A stretch of DNA of 23,517 bases. Source: an uncultured Collinsella sp. GTDB lineage: Bacteria; Actinomycetota; Coriobacteriia; Coriobacteriales; Coriobacteriaceae. A program made the position numbers and the translations under genes. Location of the stretch: the NCBI GenBank assembly GCA_900552875.1, contig USCS01000005.1:1-23517 (forward strand), in the 5' to 3' direction. Below, one piece after another: positions 1-8,515 of the stretch (position 1 is the stretch's first letter; every line of letters begins with the position of its first letter). The notes under the pieces were generated by a model. That model saw nothing but the letters and a program-made list of their open reading frames with translations. It had not been told where the DNA came from and made no database searches.

Positions 1-1061
<1,061 letters not shown>

Positions 1062-1466
1062 AAATAAATGGGCTTCGAGCCCGTCCGGTCCTCTCAGTTC
1101 ATCGCTGATCGGTTCCGTTCGATTCATATGGTTCTAGTATAGGAAAAGGAATTTCTCGGGGCCGCCTCTCGGCGGCCTTGCGAAAAACAAATCCAAGTTA
1201 GACCATTTCAAATGGTTCGATGTCTGCCCGGATGCGACACATCTGGTGTGTCCATCCTCGCAGTATCCGGTTCTCAAGGTGCACGCCCCGCGGCTCATCC
1301 GGTCCGACCGGGCCGCGCGGCAAGGAGATATATTGCCAGACCGGAGGGGCGCCGGGGGCGGGAATCTGGGCGTACACATTTCCTACACATCTTTGAATCC
1401 GACTAACGTTTGCCAGCCGTTAACTACCGCTCGCCGAGCATCTCTTTATATAAGGCAGTCTCATGG
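1062..1466 (-). promoter_or_regulatory. rRNA operon leader with boxA-like motif and hairpins
   Basis: This 405-bp stretch between the phosphohexomutase stop and the 16S 5' end holds no credible gene. On the minus strand, in transcript order, it contains a TATATAA-rich block (about 1445-1454) that could be part of a promoter, then a CCTTGAGAACCGGATA sequence (about 1263-1279). That sequence resembles the boxA antitermination element of Gram-positive and actinobacterial rRNA leaders. Next are an imperfect 11-bp hairpin (1230-1257, arms GGATG-GACACA), a perfect 7-bp palindrome around 1202-1216 (ACCATTT/AAATGGT), a 7-bp GC hairpin (1160-1177, GGCCGCC/GGCGGCC), a TATACT hexamer (1136-1141) and a GGGCT-CGA-AGCCC hairpin (1070-1082). 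A promoter upstream of boxA is expected, but I cannot fix its -35/-10 boxes. I see no clear terminator for the upstream gene. Confidence 0.6.
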
Positions 1467-2867
1467 TTAAAGCGGATACGTCCCCCTAGCTAAAGCACAG
1501 CCAGCATCGAGCAACTCATCACGTTCTTCCACCGAGAACCCCTCGGCGTAGACGCGCACCACTGGTTCGGTCCCGCTAGGACGGACCAGCAGCCACGTGT
1601 CATCCTCGAATGCCAAACGCAATCCATCCATATGACTAACGTTTTGCGGCACCTTGCCACAAATCGACTTGGGGTTTACGCCCGGCAGCAGGGTTCGTAA
1701 CGTTTCGGCATCTTCGGCCTCAAGGCGTAAATCGCGTCGACCGTAACTCGTCTTACCAAAACTGTCCTCGAGTTGGTCGACCAGAACGCCCAAAGGCGCG
1801 TCCGTCTTTGCCATAAGCTCACACAGAATCAGACAGGCGAGGATTCCATCGCGCTCGGGCATATGCGCGGCGATGCCGATACCACCGGCTTCTTCGCCGC
1901 CTATGAGGACGCCACCCTTCTTCATCTCTGCCGCTATATATTTGAAACCGACTGGTTTGACGGTCACGCGGCAGCCAAGCGCCTCGGCAATGCGACGCAC
2001 GAGCGTCGAGCACGAAAGATTGACGACGACGCGCCCCTCCAAATTACGAAATTGAACCAAGTCGCCCAAAACGAGCGCCATAATCTGATGCGGATGTATA
2101 TATCTGCCGCGCTCGTCAACCGCGCCGATACGGTCGGCGTCGCCGTCGGTCACCAGGCCAGCGCAAGCTCCGTCCTCGATAACCGTATGCTCGCAAGCGT
2201 CCACCCACGGCTCAACGGGGTCGGGGCAGATATCCTCTTGGTCAGGCGCCTGCCCGGCGTGAATCTCGTGCACCTCAACGCCAAGCTCGCGCAGCAAGTC
2301 AGCTAGATAGCCCTGGGCTGCGCCGCCCATGGGGTCAACAACCACGCGCAGGTGCGCGGCGCGGATGGCTTCGGCATCGACAAACGATGCCACCGCTTGC
2401 ATATAGTCAGGAATGATATCCGCGGTGCGATATTGCCCCTCGATCCCCATTGGCTCGGGAGCCATGGTCTCTTCGAGCTCTTCGATGACATCCTGGTTGG
2501 CGGTCGAGCCGTCACCCATGCGAATCTTGAGACACAGATAACCCTGCGGATGATGGGACCCCGTCACCATGAGCGCGCCGCACGCCTCACCGTCATAAGC
2601 CGCCGCCCACGTAAGGGCAGGGGTCGGAACAGGTCGCGAAGCGAGCACGGCGTCTAGCCCGTGCGCTGCTAGCACACCCGCCGCAAGCTCAGCGAACTCG
2701 CGCGCCAGGGGCCGAGTGTCGAACCCTATATATACCGTTTTGCCCGGATTGGTCTTTTGCCACAACTCGCCGACGGCATCGGCGATACGGGCAACGTTAT
2801 CGGCAGTGAAGTCCTCATCGACGCGAGCGCGCCAACCGTCAGTTCCAAAATGAATTATCGCGCACAC
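1467..2867 (-). CDS. phosphoglucomutase/phosphomannomutase family protein
   Basis: This alpha-D-phosphohexomutase moves a phosphate between the C1 and C6 positions of a hexose phosphate. I chose the GTG at 2865-2867 because GAGGTG lies seven bases upstream (2875-2880) and the protein then begins just before the family's usual HFGTDGWR motif. This gives 466 residues, normal for the family; an upstream start at 2951 would add 28 unlikely residues. The catalytic serine sits in TGSHHP (about residue 104), the metal loop is DGDADR (about 241-246), the sugar loop is GEEAGG (about 324-329), and the phosphate-binding loop is RPSGTEP (from about 429). The serine loop differs from the common TASHNP and lacks the usual NG..K continuation, so the substrate (glucose, mannose or glucosamine phosphate) cannot be assigned. 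It follows the homocysteine methyltransferase gene after a terminator. Confidence 0.9.
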   Translation of the reverse strand: MCAIIHFGTDGWRARVDEDFTADNVARIADAVGELWQKTNPGKTVYIGFDTRPLAREFAELAAGVLAAHGLDAVLASRPVPTPALTWAAAYDGEACGALMVTGSHHPQGYLCLKIRMGDGSTANQDVIEELEETMAPEPMGIEGQYRTADIIPDYMQAVASFVDAEAIRAAHLRVVVDPMGGAAQGYLADLLRELGVEVHEIHAGQAPDQEDICPDPVEPWVDACEHTVIEDGACAGLVTDGDADRIGAVDERGRYIHPHQIMALVLGDLVQFRNLEGRVVVNLSCSTLVRRIAEALGCRVTVKPVGFKYIAAEMKKGGVLIGGEEAGGIGIAAHMPERDGILACLILCELMAKTDAPLGVLVDQLEDSFGKTSYGRRDLRLEAEDAETLRTLLPGVNPKSICGKVPQNVSHMDGLRLAFEDDTWLLVRPSGTEPVVRVYAEGFSVEERDELLDAGCALARGTYPL

Positions 2868-2907
2868 GCGCAGACACCTCACAGTGTTTGGATCATGGTA
2901 CGCATGA

Positions 2908-2934
2908 GGTATACCCGCGATACACACTCGGCAA
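2908..2934 (-). promoter_or_regulatory. possible promoter of the phosphohexomutase gene
   Basis: On the minus strand a TTGCCG hexamer (2929-2934) and a TATACC hexamer (2908-2913) are separated by 15 bp, about 40 bp before the chosen GTG. The spacing is shorter than the usual 17 bp, so this is only a candidate. A separate promoter is expected because a terminator lies just upstream. Confidence 0.3.
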
Positions 2935-2990
2935 CCTGCCGGCACCAGCATTCACCATTTGGGCAAATGCTGCCGAGGACATGCAGGCAA

Positions 2991-3019
2991 TAAAAAACCG
3001 CCCCGTATGGAGCGGTTTT
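2991..3019 (-). terminator. intrinsic terminator after homocysteine methyltransferase
   Basis: On the minus strand the arms AAAACCGCTCC and GGGGCGGTTTT form a hairpin with one mismatch around an ATAC loop, and the transcript continues with a run of six U. It starts six bases after the stop codon of the methyltransferase gene, so it should end the regulator-methyltransferase transcript. Confidence 0.85.
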
Positions 3020-3024
3020 GCCCT

Positions 3025-3918
3025 TTATATATCGAGCGCCTCGGCCATCGCTGCCGTAGTGATTGCCGTGGTTCCACAGCAACTGCCCACCATTGCGGCA
3101 CCGGCATGCCTCCATTCGATGCATGCGCGCGCGAAAGCTTCGGGGTTCTCGTGCCATACGGGGCCATCCTGAGTCTGGACCGGATCGCCCACGTTGGGAC
3201 GCACCGTGACGGGAGTAGTCGCCGATGCAACCATCCTGGGCACCGCCGCATTCGCGGCCGCAAGCGAACAGCAATTAACACCAACCGAGTTTGCGCCGTG
3301 TTTTTCGGCGTACAAAACGGCTGCCTCGATGTTGAGGCCATCGCCCAACAGGTCGCCTTTATCGTCAACGACAAAACTCACCAGAACAGGCATGCCGTCG
3401 GCGGCATCTCGGGCGCCGGCAAGCATGGGCTGCAGATTACGGATAGACGTCACCGTCTCGATCAGCAGACCGTCAACACCAGCATTGAGCAAGGCGTGCG
3501 CCTGTTCGCGCGCAATGCCGCGGATTTCACGATACTCGACAGAGTCCTCGGCAAACCACTCAATACCGATCGGGCCCATCGAGCCCAGCAGTAGCTGAGG
3601 GTGCGCCTGGCGGGCATCGTCGACGGCCCCGCGATTGACCTCCGCCACGGACGGCGCAATCTGGTCGTGCTTGAGGGCATAGCTCGATGCCTGAAAGGTA
3701 TTGGTAATGAGCACCTGCGCGCCGGCGGCGACATACAAGCGATGGATACGAGAAACGGTCTGCGGCTCTGCCAGATTCCAAAACGCCGGTGGAATGTCGG
3801 CGGCATCGTACTCACTCAACAAAACACTGCCCATGGGGCCCTGCGCCAACAAGGTCTCGCTCGACAAGCGGCGCGTAAGTTCCTCGGCACCAAAGCGGTT
3901 GTAATAACTCGTATCCAT
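3025..3918 (-). CDS. mmuM: homocysteine S-methyltransferase family protein
   Basis: Members of this zinc-dependent family transfer a methyl group from S-methylmethionine or S-adenosylmethionine to homocysteine, giving methionine in the cytoplasm. At 297 residues it is a stand-alone Hcy-binding barrel without the cobalamin or folate domains of MetH. The zinc ligands are visible: a cysteine in GVNCC (about 216-217) and the paired cysteines in VGSCCGTT (about 280-281). ITNTFQAS (about 71-78) and the GSMGPIG loop also fit the family. The ATG at 3916-3918 has a weak GGGA upstream. The gene starts ten bases after the metalloregulator stop, so the two are very likely co-transcribed, which suggests metal-linked control of methionine supply (inference). 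The exact methyl donor cannot be read from sequence; mmuM is the closest symbol. Confidence 0.85.
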   Translation of the reverse strand: MDTSYYNRFGAEELTRRLSSETLLAQGPMGSVLLSEYDAADIPPAFWNLAEPQTVSRIHRLYVAAGAQVLITNTFQASSYALKHDQIAPSVAEVNRGAVDDARQAHPQLLLGSMGPIGIEWFAEDSVEYREIRGIAREQAHALLNAGVDGLLIETVTSIRNLQPMLAGARDAADGMPVLVSFVVDDKGDLLGDGLNIEAAVLYAEKHGANSVGVNCCSLAAANAAVPRMVASATTPVTVRPNVGDPVQTQDGPVWHENPEAFARACIEWRHAGAAMVGSCCGTTAITTAAMAEALDI

Positions 3919-3928
3919 ATATATCCCG

Positions 3929-4351
3929 CTATTCCTCGACGCTGATTCCCTGCTTTTCGAGATAGGCGAGCCAGCGGCTCATCGTGTCCTCGGATAGCGC
4001 ATGCTCCATCATGCAGGCCTCGGAATCGGCTCGCTCAAATTCGACACCGAGCTCCTGAACCAAAAACGTGCGGATGAGGCGATGACGGTACCAGATAGCC
4101 GTGCCAACCTCGCGGCCGCGATCGGTCAGGATCACCTTGCCGTAGTGCGATTGCTCGACAAGCTCGGATGCCTTGAGAGCCGAAACCGCTTTATTGACCG
4201 ATGCCTTGGAGACGCCAAGGCGCTGCGCGATGTCGACCGATCGAACGCCGTTGGTTTCCCCCTCTTCGCTTTCAATGCGAACCATGCACTCCAAGTAGTC
4301 TTCGTTCGCCACCGTCAGATGTAGTTCGCGCGAGCTATTTGTCGTATCCAT
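3929..4351 (-). CDS. DtxR/MntR-family metal-dependent transcriptional regulator
   Basis: This is a metal-activated DNA-binding repressor of 140 residues, the size of B. subtilis MntR, with no C-terminal SH3-like domain. The winged helix-turn-helix is at about 37-75 (VDIAQRLGVSKASVNKAVSAL followed by a wing ending in VILTDRGR). Likely metal ligands are D18 and E21 in NEDYLEC (as MntR Asp8 and Glu11), H90 in YRHRL (as MntR His77), and C113, E116 and H117 in ACMMEH. The last set matches the Cys-x-x-Glu-His of DtxR/IdeR rather than the Glu-x-x-Glu-His of MntR. I chose the ATG at 4349-4351 over one at 4370-4372 because AAGGGACGGAAG lies in front of it. The gene overlaps no other and leads into the homocysteine methyltransferase gene. 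A palindrome upstream (4405-4424) is a candidate operator. Whether it senses Mn or Fe is open. Confidence 0.85.
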   Translation of the reverse strand: MDTTNSSRELHLTVANEDYLECMVRIESEEGETNGVRSVDIAQRLGVSKASVNKAVSALKASELVEQSHYGKVILTDRGREVGTAIWYRHRLIRTFLVQELGVEFERADSEACMMEHALSEDTMSRWLAYLEKQGISVEE

Positions 4352-4382
4352 GATCTTCCGTCCCTTCTGCATTCAATGGCTG

Positions 4383-4388
4383 ATTCTA
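4383..4388 (-). promoter_or_regulatory. possible -10 box of the metalloregulator gene
   Basis: TAGAAT on the minus strand lies about 30 bp upstream of the regulator start. Its -35 position would fall in the palindrome at 4405-4424, where no good -35 hexamer is seen. That would place a bound regulator directly over the promoter. The assignment is tentative. Confidence 0.35.
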
Positions 4389-4404
4389 CCCCATCCAAGC
4401 GTCG

Positions 4405-4424
4405 CGGTATGCCGTGGCATACCG
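4405..4424. promoter_or_regulatory. 20-bp perfect palindrome, candidate operator between regulator gene and pepT
   Basis: The arms CGGTATGCC and GGCATACCG surround a central GT and match perfectly. The site lies in the divergent region between the metalloregulator gene and pepT, about 54 bp from the regulator ATG and 48 bp from the pepT ATG. A 20-bp dyad at a promoter position is typical of a dimeric regulator site, and the adjacent DtxR-type protein is the natural candidate. It does not obviously match the published MntR or IdeR boxes, so the pairing is inferred. Confidence 0.55.
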
Positions 4425-4471
4425 TGCTAGAGTTCTTGTTGCACACGACGACCAAGATTGGAGCGGTCTTT

Positions 4472-5719
4472 ATGGAAAACACCACCACGAACCCCGATGT
4501 CCTCGAGCGCTTTTTGCGCTACGTCCAGATCAACACGCAGTCCGAGGATGCAAACTTCGACCAGGTACCCTCGAGCGCCGTTCAGTTTGACCTTGCCAAC
4601 GTGCTGGCTGAAGAGCTGCGCGAGCTTGGTGCGGAAGATGCCCACGTGACCGAGCACGCCTATGTCTGCGCGCATATCCCCGCAAGTGCGGGCGCTGAGG
4701 ACAAGCCCGCCCTGGGCCTGATCGCCCATCTCGACACCACCGAAGTTGCACCGGGTGCCGGCGTGAAACCGCACATCGTACACTACGAAGGCGGCGACCT
4801 GGTCTGCGGCACGGTTGACGGTAAGCCCGTTGCCATGAGTACCGCCAAGCTTCCCGCCCTGAACGACCTCGCAGGTGAGGACCTGGTCTGCAGCGATGGC
4901 ACCACGCTGCTGGGCGCGGACGACAAGGCAGGCGTCGCCGAGATCATGTCGCTTGTCGCGCGTATCGCTCAGGACCCTTCTCTGCCCCATCCCGCACTCG
5001 GCATTTGCTTCTGCCCTGACGAGGAGATCGGCCACGGAGCCGAGCTGTTGGATATCGATACCTTTGGCTGCAAGTACGCCTACACGGTCGACGGCGGCCC
5101 CATCGGCGAACTGGAGTGGGAATGCTTTAACGCCGCCGAGGCGACCGTCTGCTTTGAGGGCCAGTCCATCCACCCGGGCGACGCTAAGGGCCGTATGGTC
5201 AACGCAGGCAATCTGTTCTGCGACTTCAACGCGTTGCTCCCCTACGTACAGCGCCCGGAGTATACGGAAGGCTACGAGGGCTTTTATCACCTTGAGGGTG
5301 TATCTGCGACCGTCGATCACGCCACAGCGCGCTATATCGTCCGCGACCATGACGCCGCCAAGTTCCAGCAGAAACTCGACCTTATTGATGCCGCTGCCTC
5401 GATGCTCAACCAGCGTCTGGGTGAGGAGCGCGTGACGGTCGAGATTAAGCAGCAGTATCGAAATATGGCCGAGATCGTTCGTGACTATCCCGAGCTTATT
5501 GATGTTGCCAAGGAAGCCTACCTTGCCTGCGGCGTTGAGCCCCAAGTGCTGCCAATTCGTGGCGGCACCGACGGCGCCCAGCTGTCGTTCCGCGGTCTGC
5601 CCTGCCCCAACCTTTCCACCGGCGGCTATTGCTACCACGGCGTCAACGAGTTCGTCCCGGTCAGTTCGCTCGTCAAGATGACCGACGTGCTCCAGGAGCT
5701 CGTCGCCCGCTTTGCATAG
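4472..5719 (+). CDS. pepT: peptidase T (tripeptide aminopeptidase)
   Basis: This M20-family dinuclear zinc peptidase removes the N-terminal residue of tripeptides in the cytoplasm. The ATG at 4472 is chosen because GGAGCGG precedes it by about seven bases; this gives 415 residues, close to the usual 405-411. The zinc and catalytic motifs are in the expected order: IAHLDTTE (H86, D88), LLGADDKAG (about 148-154), CPDEEIGHG (E184, E185), then YTVDGGPIGELEWECFNAA, where the lid domain starts, and a late histidine in GYCYHGVNE. It is the only plus-strand protein gene here and reads away from the metalloregulator. A strong terminator follows at 5744. The shared upstream region with the palindrome suggests possible control by the neighbouring regulator, which is inference. 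Confidence 0.95.
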   Translation: MENTTTNPDVLERFLRYVQINTQSEDANFDQVPSSAVQFDLANVLAEELRELGAEDAHVTEHAYVCAHIPASAGAEDKPALGLIAHLDTTEVAPGAGVKPHIVHYEGGDLVCGTVDGKPVAMSTAKLPALNDLAGEDLVCSDGTTLLGADDKAGVAEIMSLVARIAQDPSLPHPALGICFCPDEEIGHGAELLDIDTFGCKYAYTVDGGPIGELEWECFNAAEATVCFEGQSIHPGDAKGRMVNAGNLFCDFNALLPYVQRPEYTEGYEGFYHLEGVSATVDHATARYIVRDHDAAKFQQKLDLIDAAASMLNQRLGEERVTVEIKQQYRNMAEIVRDYPELIDVAKEAYLACGVEPQVLPIRGGTDGAQLSFRGLPCPNLSTGGYCYHGVNEFVPVSSLVKMTDVLQELVARFA

Positions 5720-5743
5720 GGAACTCGAACAATCTAGGTAAGC

Positions 5744-5784
5744 AAAACCGCCCCGTCCTCAAAACCGAGAACGGGGCGGTTTTT
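5744..5784. terminator. bidirectional intrinsic terminator after pepT
   Basis: A 13-bp perfect stem (AAAACCGCCCCGT with ACGGGGCGGTTTT) with a 14-nt loop lies 24 bases after the pepT stop and carries a U run on the plus strand. The A-rich left arm also gives a U run on the minus strand, so it may work in both directions between the convergent pepT and lcp genes. Confidence 0.9.
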
Positions 5785-5788
5785 GGTG

Positions 5789-5972
5789 CAAGGGGAGTAG
5801 TCAGCACCGCAGGTTGAGCCAACGTCAGCGAGCGACGTCCAAGGCGAACAAGTTGGCATGAAAAAGGCAGGGCATTGACCTTCTGGTCATGCCCTGCCTT
5901 TTGAATGACAAATTGTCGCCTTGGGCGGCGCGCAGCGTCGAGCCGTTACGGCGTTTGGTAAAACGCCGTAAC
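5789..5972 (-). repeat. structured 3'-UTR repeat element, copy A (after lcp)
   Basis: Read on the minus strand the element begins directly after the TAA stop of the LCP gene. It starts with a perfect 12-bp hairpin (5945-5972, GTTACGGCGTTT, loop TACC, then the reverse complement). A conserved linker GCTCGACGCTGC follows, then a long imperfect hairpin (5839-5924, outer arms CCAAGGCGA and TCGCCTTGG), and finally a tail containing CAACCTGCGG. The same order of parts, with the same hairpin and linker, occurs at 21408-21594 after prfA. The middle arms differ between the copies but stay self-complementary. No reading frame is evident in it. It is either a mobile or repetitive intergenic element, or a conserved RNA structure acting on the mRNA 3' end. 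Confidence 0.75.
5861..5902 (-). terminator. intrinsic terminator of the murA-lcp transcript, inside repeat copy A
   Basis: On the minus strand AAAAGGCAGGGCA-TGACC, loop AGAA, GGTCA-TGCCCTGCCTTTTT forms a stem of about 18 bp with a single bulged base, ending in five U. It is the core of the longer hairpin of repeat copy A and lies about 70 bp after the lcp stop. Confidence 0.85.
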
Positions 5973-7208
5973 TTAGTAGTTGGCCTCGTAGCCGTTACCG
6001 TCGCCGGTGGGCTCTTCGTAGTAGTCCGAATCGCTCGAATCGCCTGAGTCATCGGAATCGTCAGAGCTGACCGATGAAGTTGCGGTACCGTTTGCGTAGT
6101 CGTCAGACGTGTTGTTGTTCAGGTCGCCGATCGTAGAACTGGAACCGTCGGAAAGACCCATGGCGTTGGGACCCTTGGGATCCTTGCCGGCATCGACGCG
6201 CTCCATCATTTCCTTGAGCTCGTCCTCGTAGACAAAGACGTAGCTCACACCGTCGATCATGGTGCTGTCGTCGGCGTACGAGGGCAGGTTGGCCGAGTAG
6301 ATACCGTCGACATCCATACCGCGCATGGCGTTGACCGTAGCCACGATATCTTGAACGCTCATATCGGTTACGAGCATATCGGACAGCGAATTAACCAGGC
6401 CAAAAATCTTCGTGGCATCGAAGTTATTGAGAATCTGGTTGGCAAGGGCGCCAAGCACCTGACGCTGGTGGCGCATGCGCGTGTAATCGCCGTCGGCATA
6501 GGTGTAGCGGCAGCGGGCATAGGTAAGGGCGGTGGCACCGTCCATATGCTGCTGGCCAGCGGTAATCTTAATATCCAGGTGCTCGGGGTCGTCAACATCA
6601 TCGGTTGCGTTAATGTCGATACCGCCAACCGAATCAATCAGCGCCTGCATACCGTCGAAGCTGACCTCGGCATAGTGGGAAATCTGAACACCGCACAGCT
6701 CGTTGACCGCCTCGACCATGGCCTCGGCGCCGCCAACGGTATGGCAGGCGTTGATCTTCATGGTCTCGCCCTTGTACTCGACCTTGGTGTCGCGCGGAAC
6801 GGAAATGAGCGTTGCCTGCTTTTGCGTGGGGTCGATGCGTGCCAGGATAATCGAGTCGGCACGATACGTATCCTCGCCCGGACGGCCGTCGGTGCCAAGA
6901 AGCAGCACGTAGAACGGATCCTTTGCCTCATCGGTGTCAACCAGAACCCGACGCAGATTGTCAGTAATGACATTAGAATCGCCGAGCTTGCCCATAATGG
7001 TGGCAAACCACAGGCCGGCAGCGGTAGTGGCACTCAGCAGCACGCCAAGCACGACAATGAGCGCGACGTGACGAATCGTGTGGCTACGGCGACGTTGACG
7101 AGCGCGCTCGGAATAGCGAGCCACGTTATCGCGACTGTAAATTTTGGCCTGCGCACCAGTTGAGGGTCTTCGGGCGGTGGTATCCGCGAGGGGCTTTTTA
7201 TTAAACAT
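5973..7208 (-). CDS. LytR-CpsA-Psr (LCP) family cell-wall glycopolymer ligase
   Basis: LCP proteins transfer lipid-linked polymers such as teichoic acids or capsule to peptidoglycan on the outer face of the membrane. The protein has a basic cytoplasmic N-terminus, one membrane helix (about 47-70), and an extracellular LCP domain (about 98-265). That domain shows LLLGTDGR, YRADSIILARIDP, SVPRDTKV, GGIDIN and YTRMRHQRQVL, which include the conserved Arg and Asp residues of the pyrophosphate site. A Ser/Asp-rich low-complexity tail (about 346-411) follows and probably reaches into the wall. The ATG at 7206-7208 has AGG six bases upstream; a TTG two codons earlier is less likely. The gene starts 12 bp after murA, so both form one unit linking precursor synthesis with polymer attachment. 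The stop codon abuts repeat copy A. Confidence 0.92.
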   Translation of the reverse strand: MFNKKPLADTTARRPSTGAQAKIYSRDNVARYSERARQRRRSHTIRHVALIVVLGVLLSATTAAGLWFATIMGKLGDSNVITDNLRRVLVDTDEAKDPFYVLLLGTDGRPGEDTYRADSIILARIDPTQKQATLISVPRDTKVEYKGETMKINACHTVGGAEAMVEAVNELCGVQISHYAEVSFDGMQALIDSVGGIDINATDDVDDPEHLDIKITAGQQHMDGATALTYARCRYTYADGDYTRMRHQRQVLGALANQILNNFDATKIFGLVNSLSDMLVTDMSVQDIVATVNAMRGMDVDGIYSANLPSYADDSTMIDGVSYVFVYEDELKEMMERVDAGKDPKGPNAMGLSDGSSSTIGDLNNNTSDDYANGTATSSVSSDDSDDSGDSSDSDYYEEPTGDGNGYEANY

Positions 7209-7220
7209 AGGCAACCTGTA

Positions 7221-8504
7221 TTAGTAGATGACGGGATCGGGGACGGTAGCATGCTCGACATGCGCGCCAAGCGCCTGCAGCTTTTCGACAAACTGCTCGT
7301 AGCCGCGCTTGATGTGATGGATAGCCGAAACCTCGGTCGTCCCGTCGGCGATCAAGCCCGCTACGACGAGGGCCGCTCCGCCGCGCAGATCGGGCGAGGT
7401 AACCTGTGCACCCGAGAAACCCTTGACGCCATGAATCATGGCATGATGGCTCTCGATGCGAATGTCGGCACCCATGCGCACCAGCTCAGAGGCAAACATA
7501 AAGCGATTCTCGAAGATGTTCTCGGTAATGACGGAGCTGCCGTCGGCGAGGGCGGAGAGCACCATAATCTGCGCCTGCATGTCGGTCGGGAAACCGGGGA
7601 ACGGAAGCGTCTGGATATCGACCGGCTTGATGCGCTCGGCACGATTCACATGGACGCCATCATCGGTGCGCTCGCACTCGATGCCCATGAGCTCCATCTT
7701 CTTGAGCACCATACCCAGATGGATGGGGCAAAAACCCGTGACATCGACACCGCGATCGTCGGCCATCAACGCGCCGGCGACGATAAAGGTACCGGCCTCG
7801 ATGCGATCGCCCACCACGCGATGGGTAACGGGATGCAGCTCTTCCACGCCTTCGATAGTCACGACGGGTGTGCCGGCACCGACGATCTTGGCGCCCATCT
7901 CGTTGAGCATGTTGGCGAGATCGACGATCTCGGGCTCGCGAGCGGCATTATCGATAACCGTGGTGCCCTGAGCGCGCACGGAGGCCATGATGAGGTTCTC
8001 GGTGGCGCCGACACTGGCGAACTCGAGCGTGACGGTCGTGCCGCGCAGGCCCTGGGGCGCACTGGCGTTGATGTAGCCGTGGGCGGTATCGAACTCAACG
8101 CCCAGGGCCTCGAGACCAAGAATGTGCATATCGATCTTGCGAGCACCCAGGTTGCAGCCGCCCGGCATGGCGATCTTGGCGCGATGGAAGCGGCCCAGCA
8201 GGGGTCCCATGACGGCAGTGGAAGCACGCATCTTGGCAACGAGCTCGTAGGGGGCCTCCCAAGAATCGACCTGAGAGGTATCAATCTCGAGCGTGTGCTC
8301 GTCGAGAACATCGATCGTAGCGCCCATGCCCTTGAGCACCTTGCCCATCACGTGGACATCGGAAATATCGGGCACGTTCTGCAGCGTCGTCTTGCCCGGC
8401 GCCAGAAGCGTTGCCGCCATGAGTTTGAGTGCGGAGTTCTTGGCGCCCGAAACGGGCACGGAGCCTCCGATGGCGTGGCCACCCTCAACGCGGATAATAT
8501 CCAA
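7221..8504 (-). CDS. murA: UDP-N-acetylglucosamine 1-carboxyvinyltransferase
   Basis: MurA transfers enolpyruvate from phosphoenolpyruvate to UDP-GlcNAc, the first committed step of peptidoglycan synthesis, in the cytoplasm. The protein has 427 residues, within the family range. Lys22 (SGAKNSALK) and the catalytic cysteine, Cys117 in PGGCNLGARKID, are present. That cysteine is the fosfomycin target; the Asp variant that gives natural resistance is not seen. The start is TTG at 8502-8504, supported by GAAAGGG seven to thirteen bases upstream and by the family N-terminus (MDIIRVEGG). The ribosome binding site begins only a few bases after the U run of the atp operon terminator, so expression depends on readthrough or on a promoter in front of that hairpin. 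The gene after atpC in B. subtilis is also murA. Confidence 0.97.
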   Translation of the reverse strand: MDIIRVEGGHAIGGSVPVSGAKNSALKLMAATLLAPGKTTLQNVPDISDVHVMGKVLKGMGATIDVLDEHTLEIDTSQVDSWEAPYELVAKMRASTAVMGPLLGRFHRAKIAMPGGCNLGARKIDMHILGLEALGVEFDTAHGYINASAPQGLRGTTVTLEFASVGATENLIMASVRAQGTTVIDNAAREPEIVDLANMLNEMGAKIVGAGTPVVTIEGVEELHPVTHRVVGDRIEAGTFIVAGALMADDRGVDVTGFCPIHLGMVLKKMELMGIECERTDDGVHVNRAERIKPVDIQTLPFPGFPTDMQAQIMVLSALADGSSVITENIFENRFMFASELVRMGADIRIESHHAMIHGVKGFSGAQVTSPDLRGGAALVVAGLIADGTTEVSAIHHIKRGYEQFVEKLQALGAHVEHATVPDPVIY

Positions 8505-8515
8505 GGTCTACCCTT

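Noticed and set aside
4427..5638. 403-codon minus-strand open frame opposite pepT
   Set aside because: It mirrors the third-position GC of pepT, which has all its zinc motifs and a good ribosome binding site.
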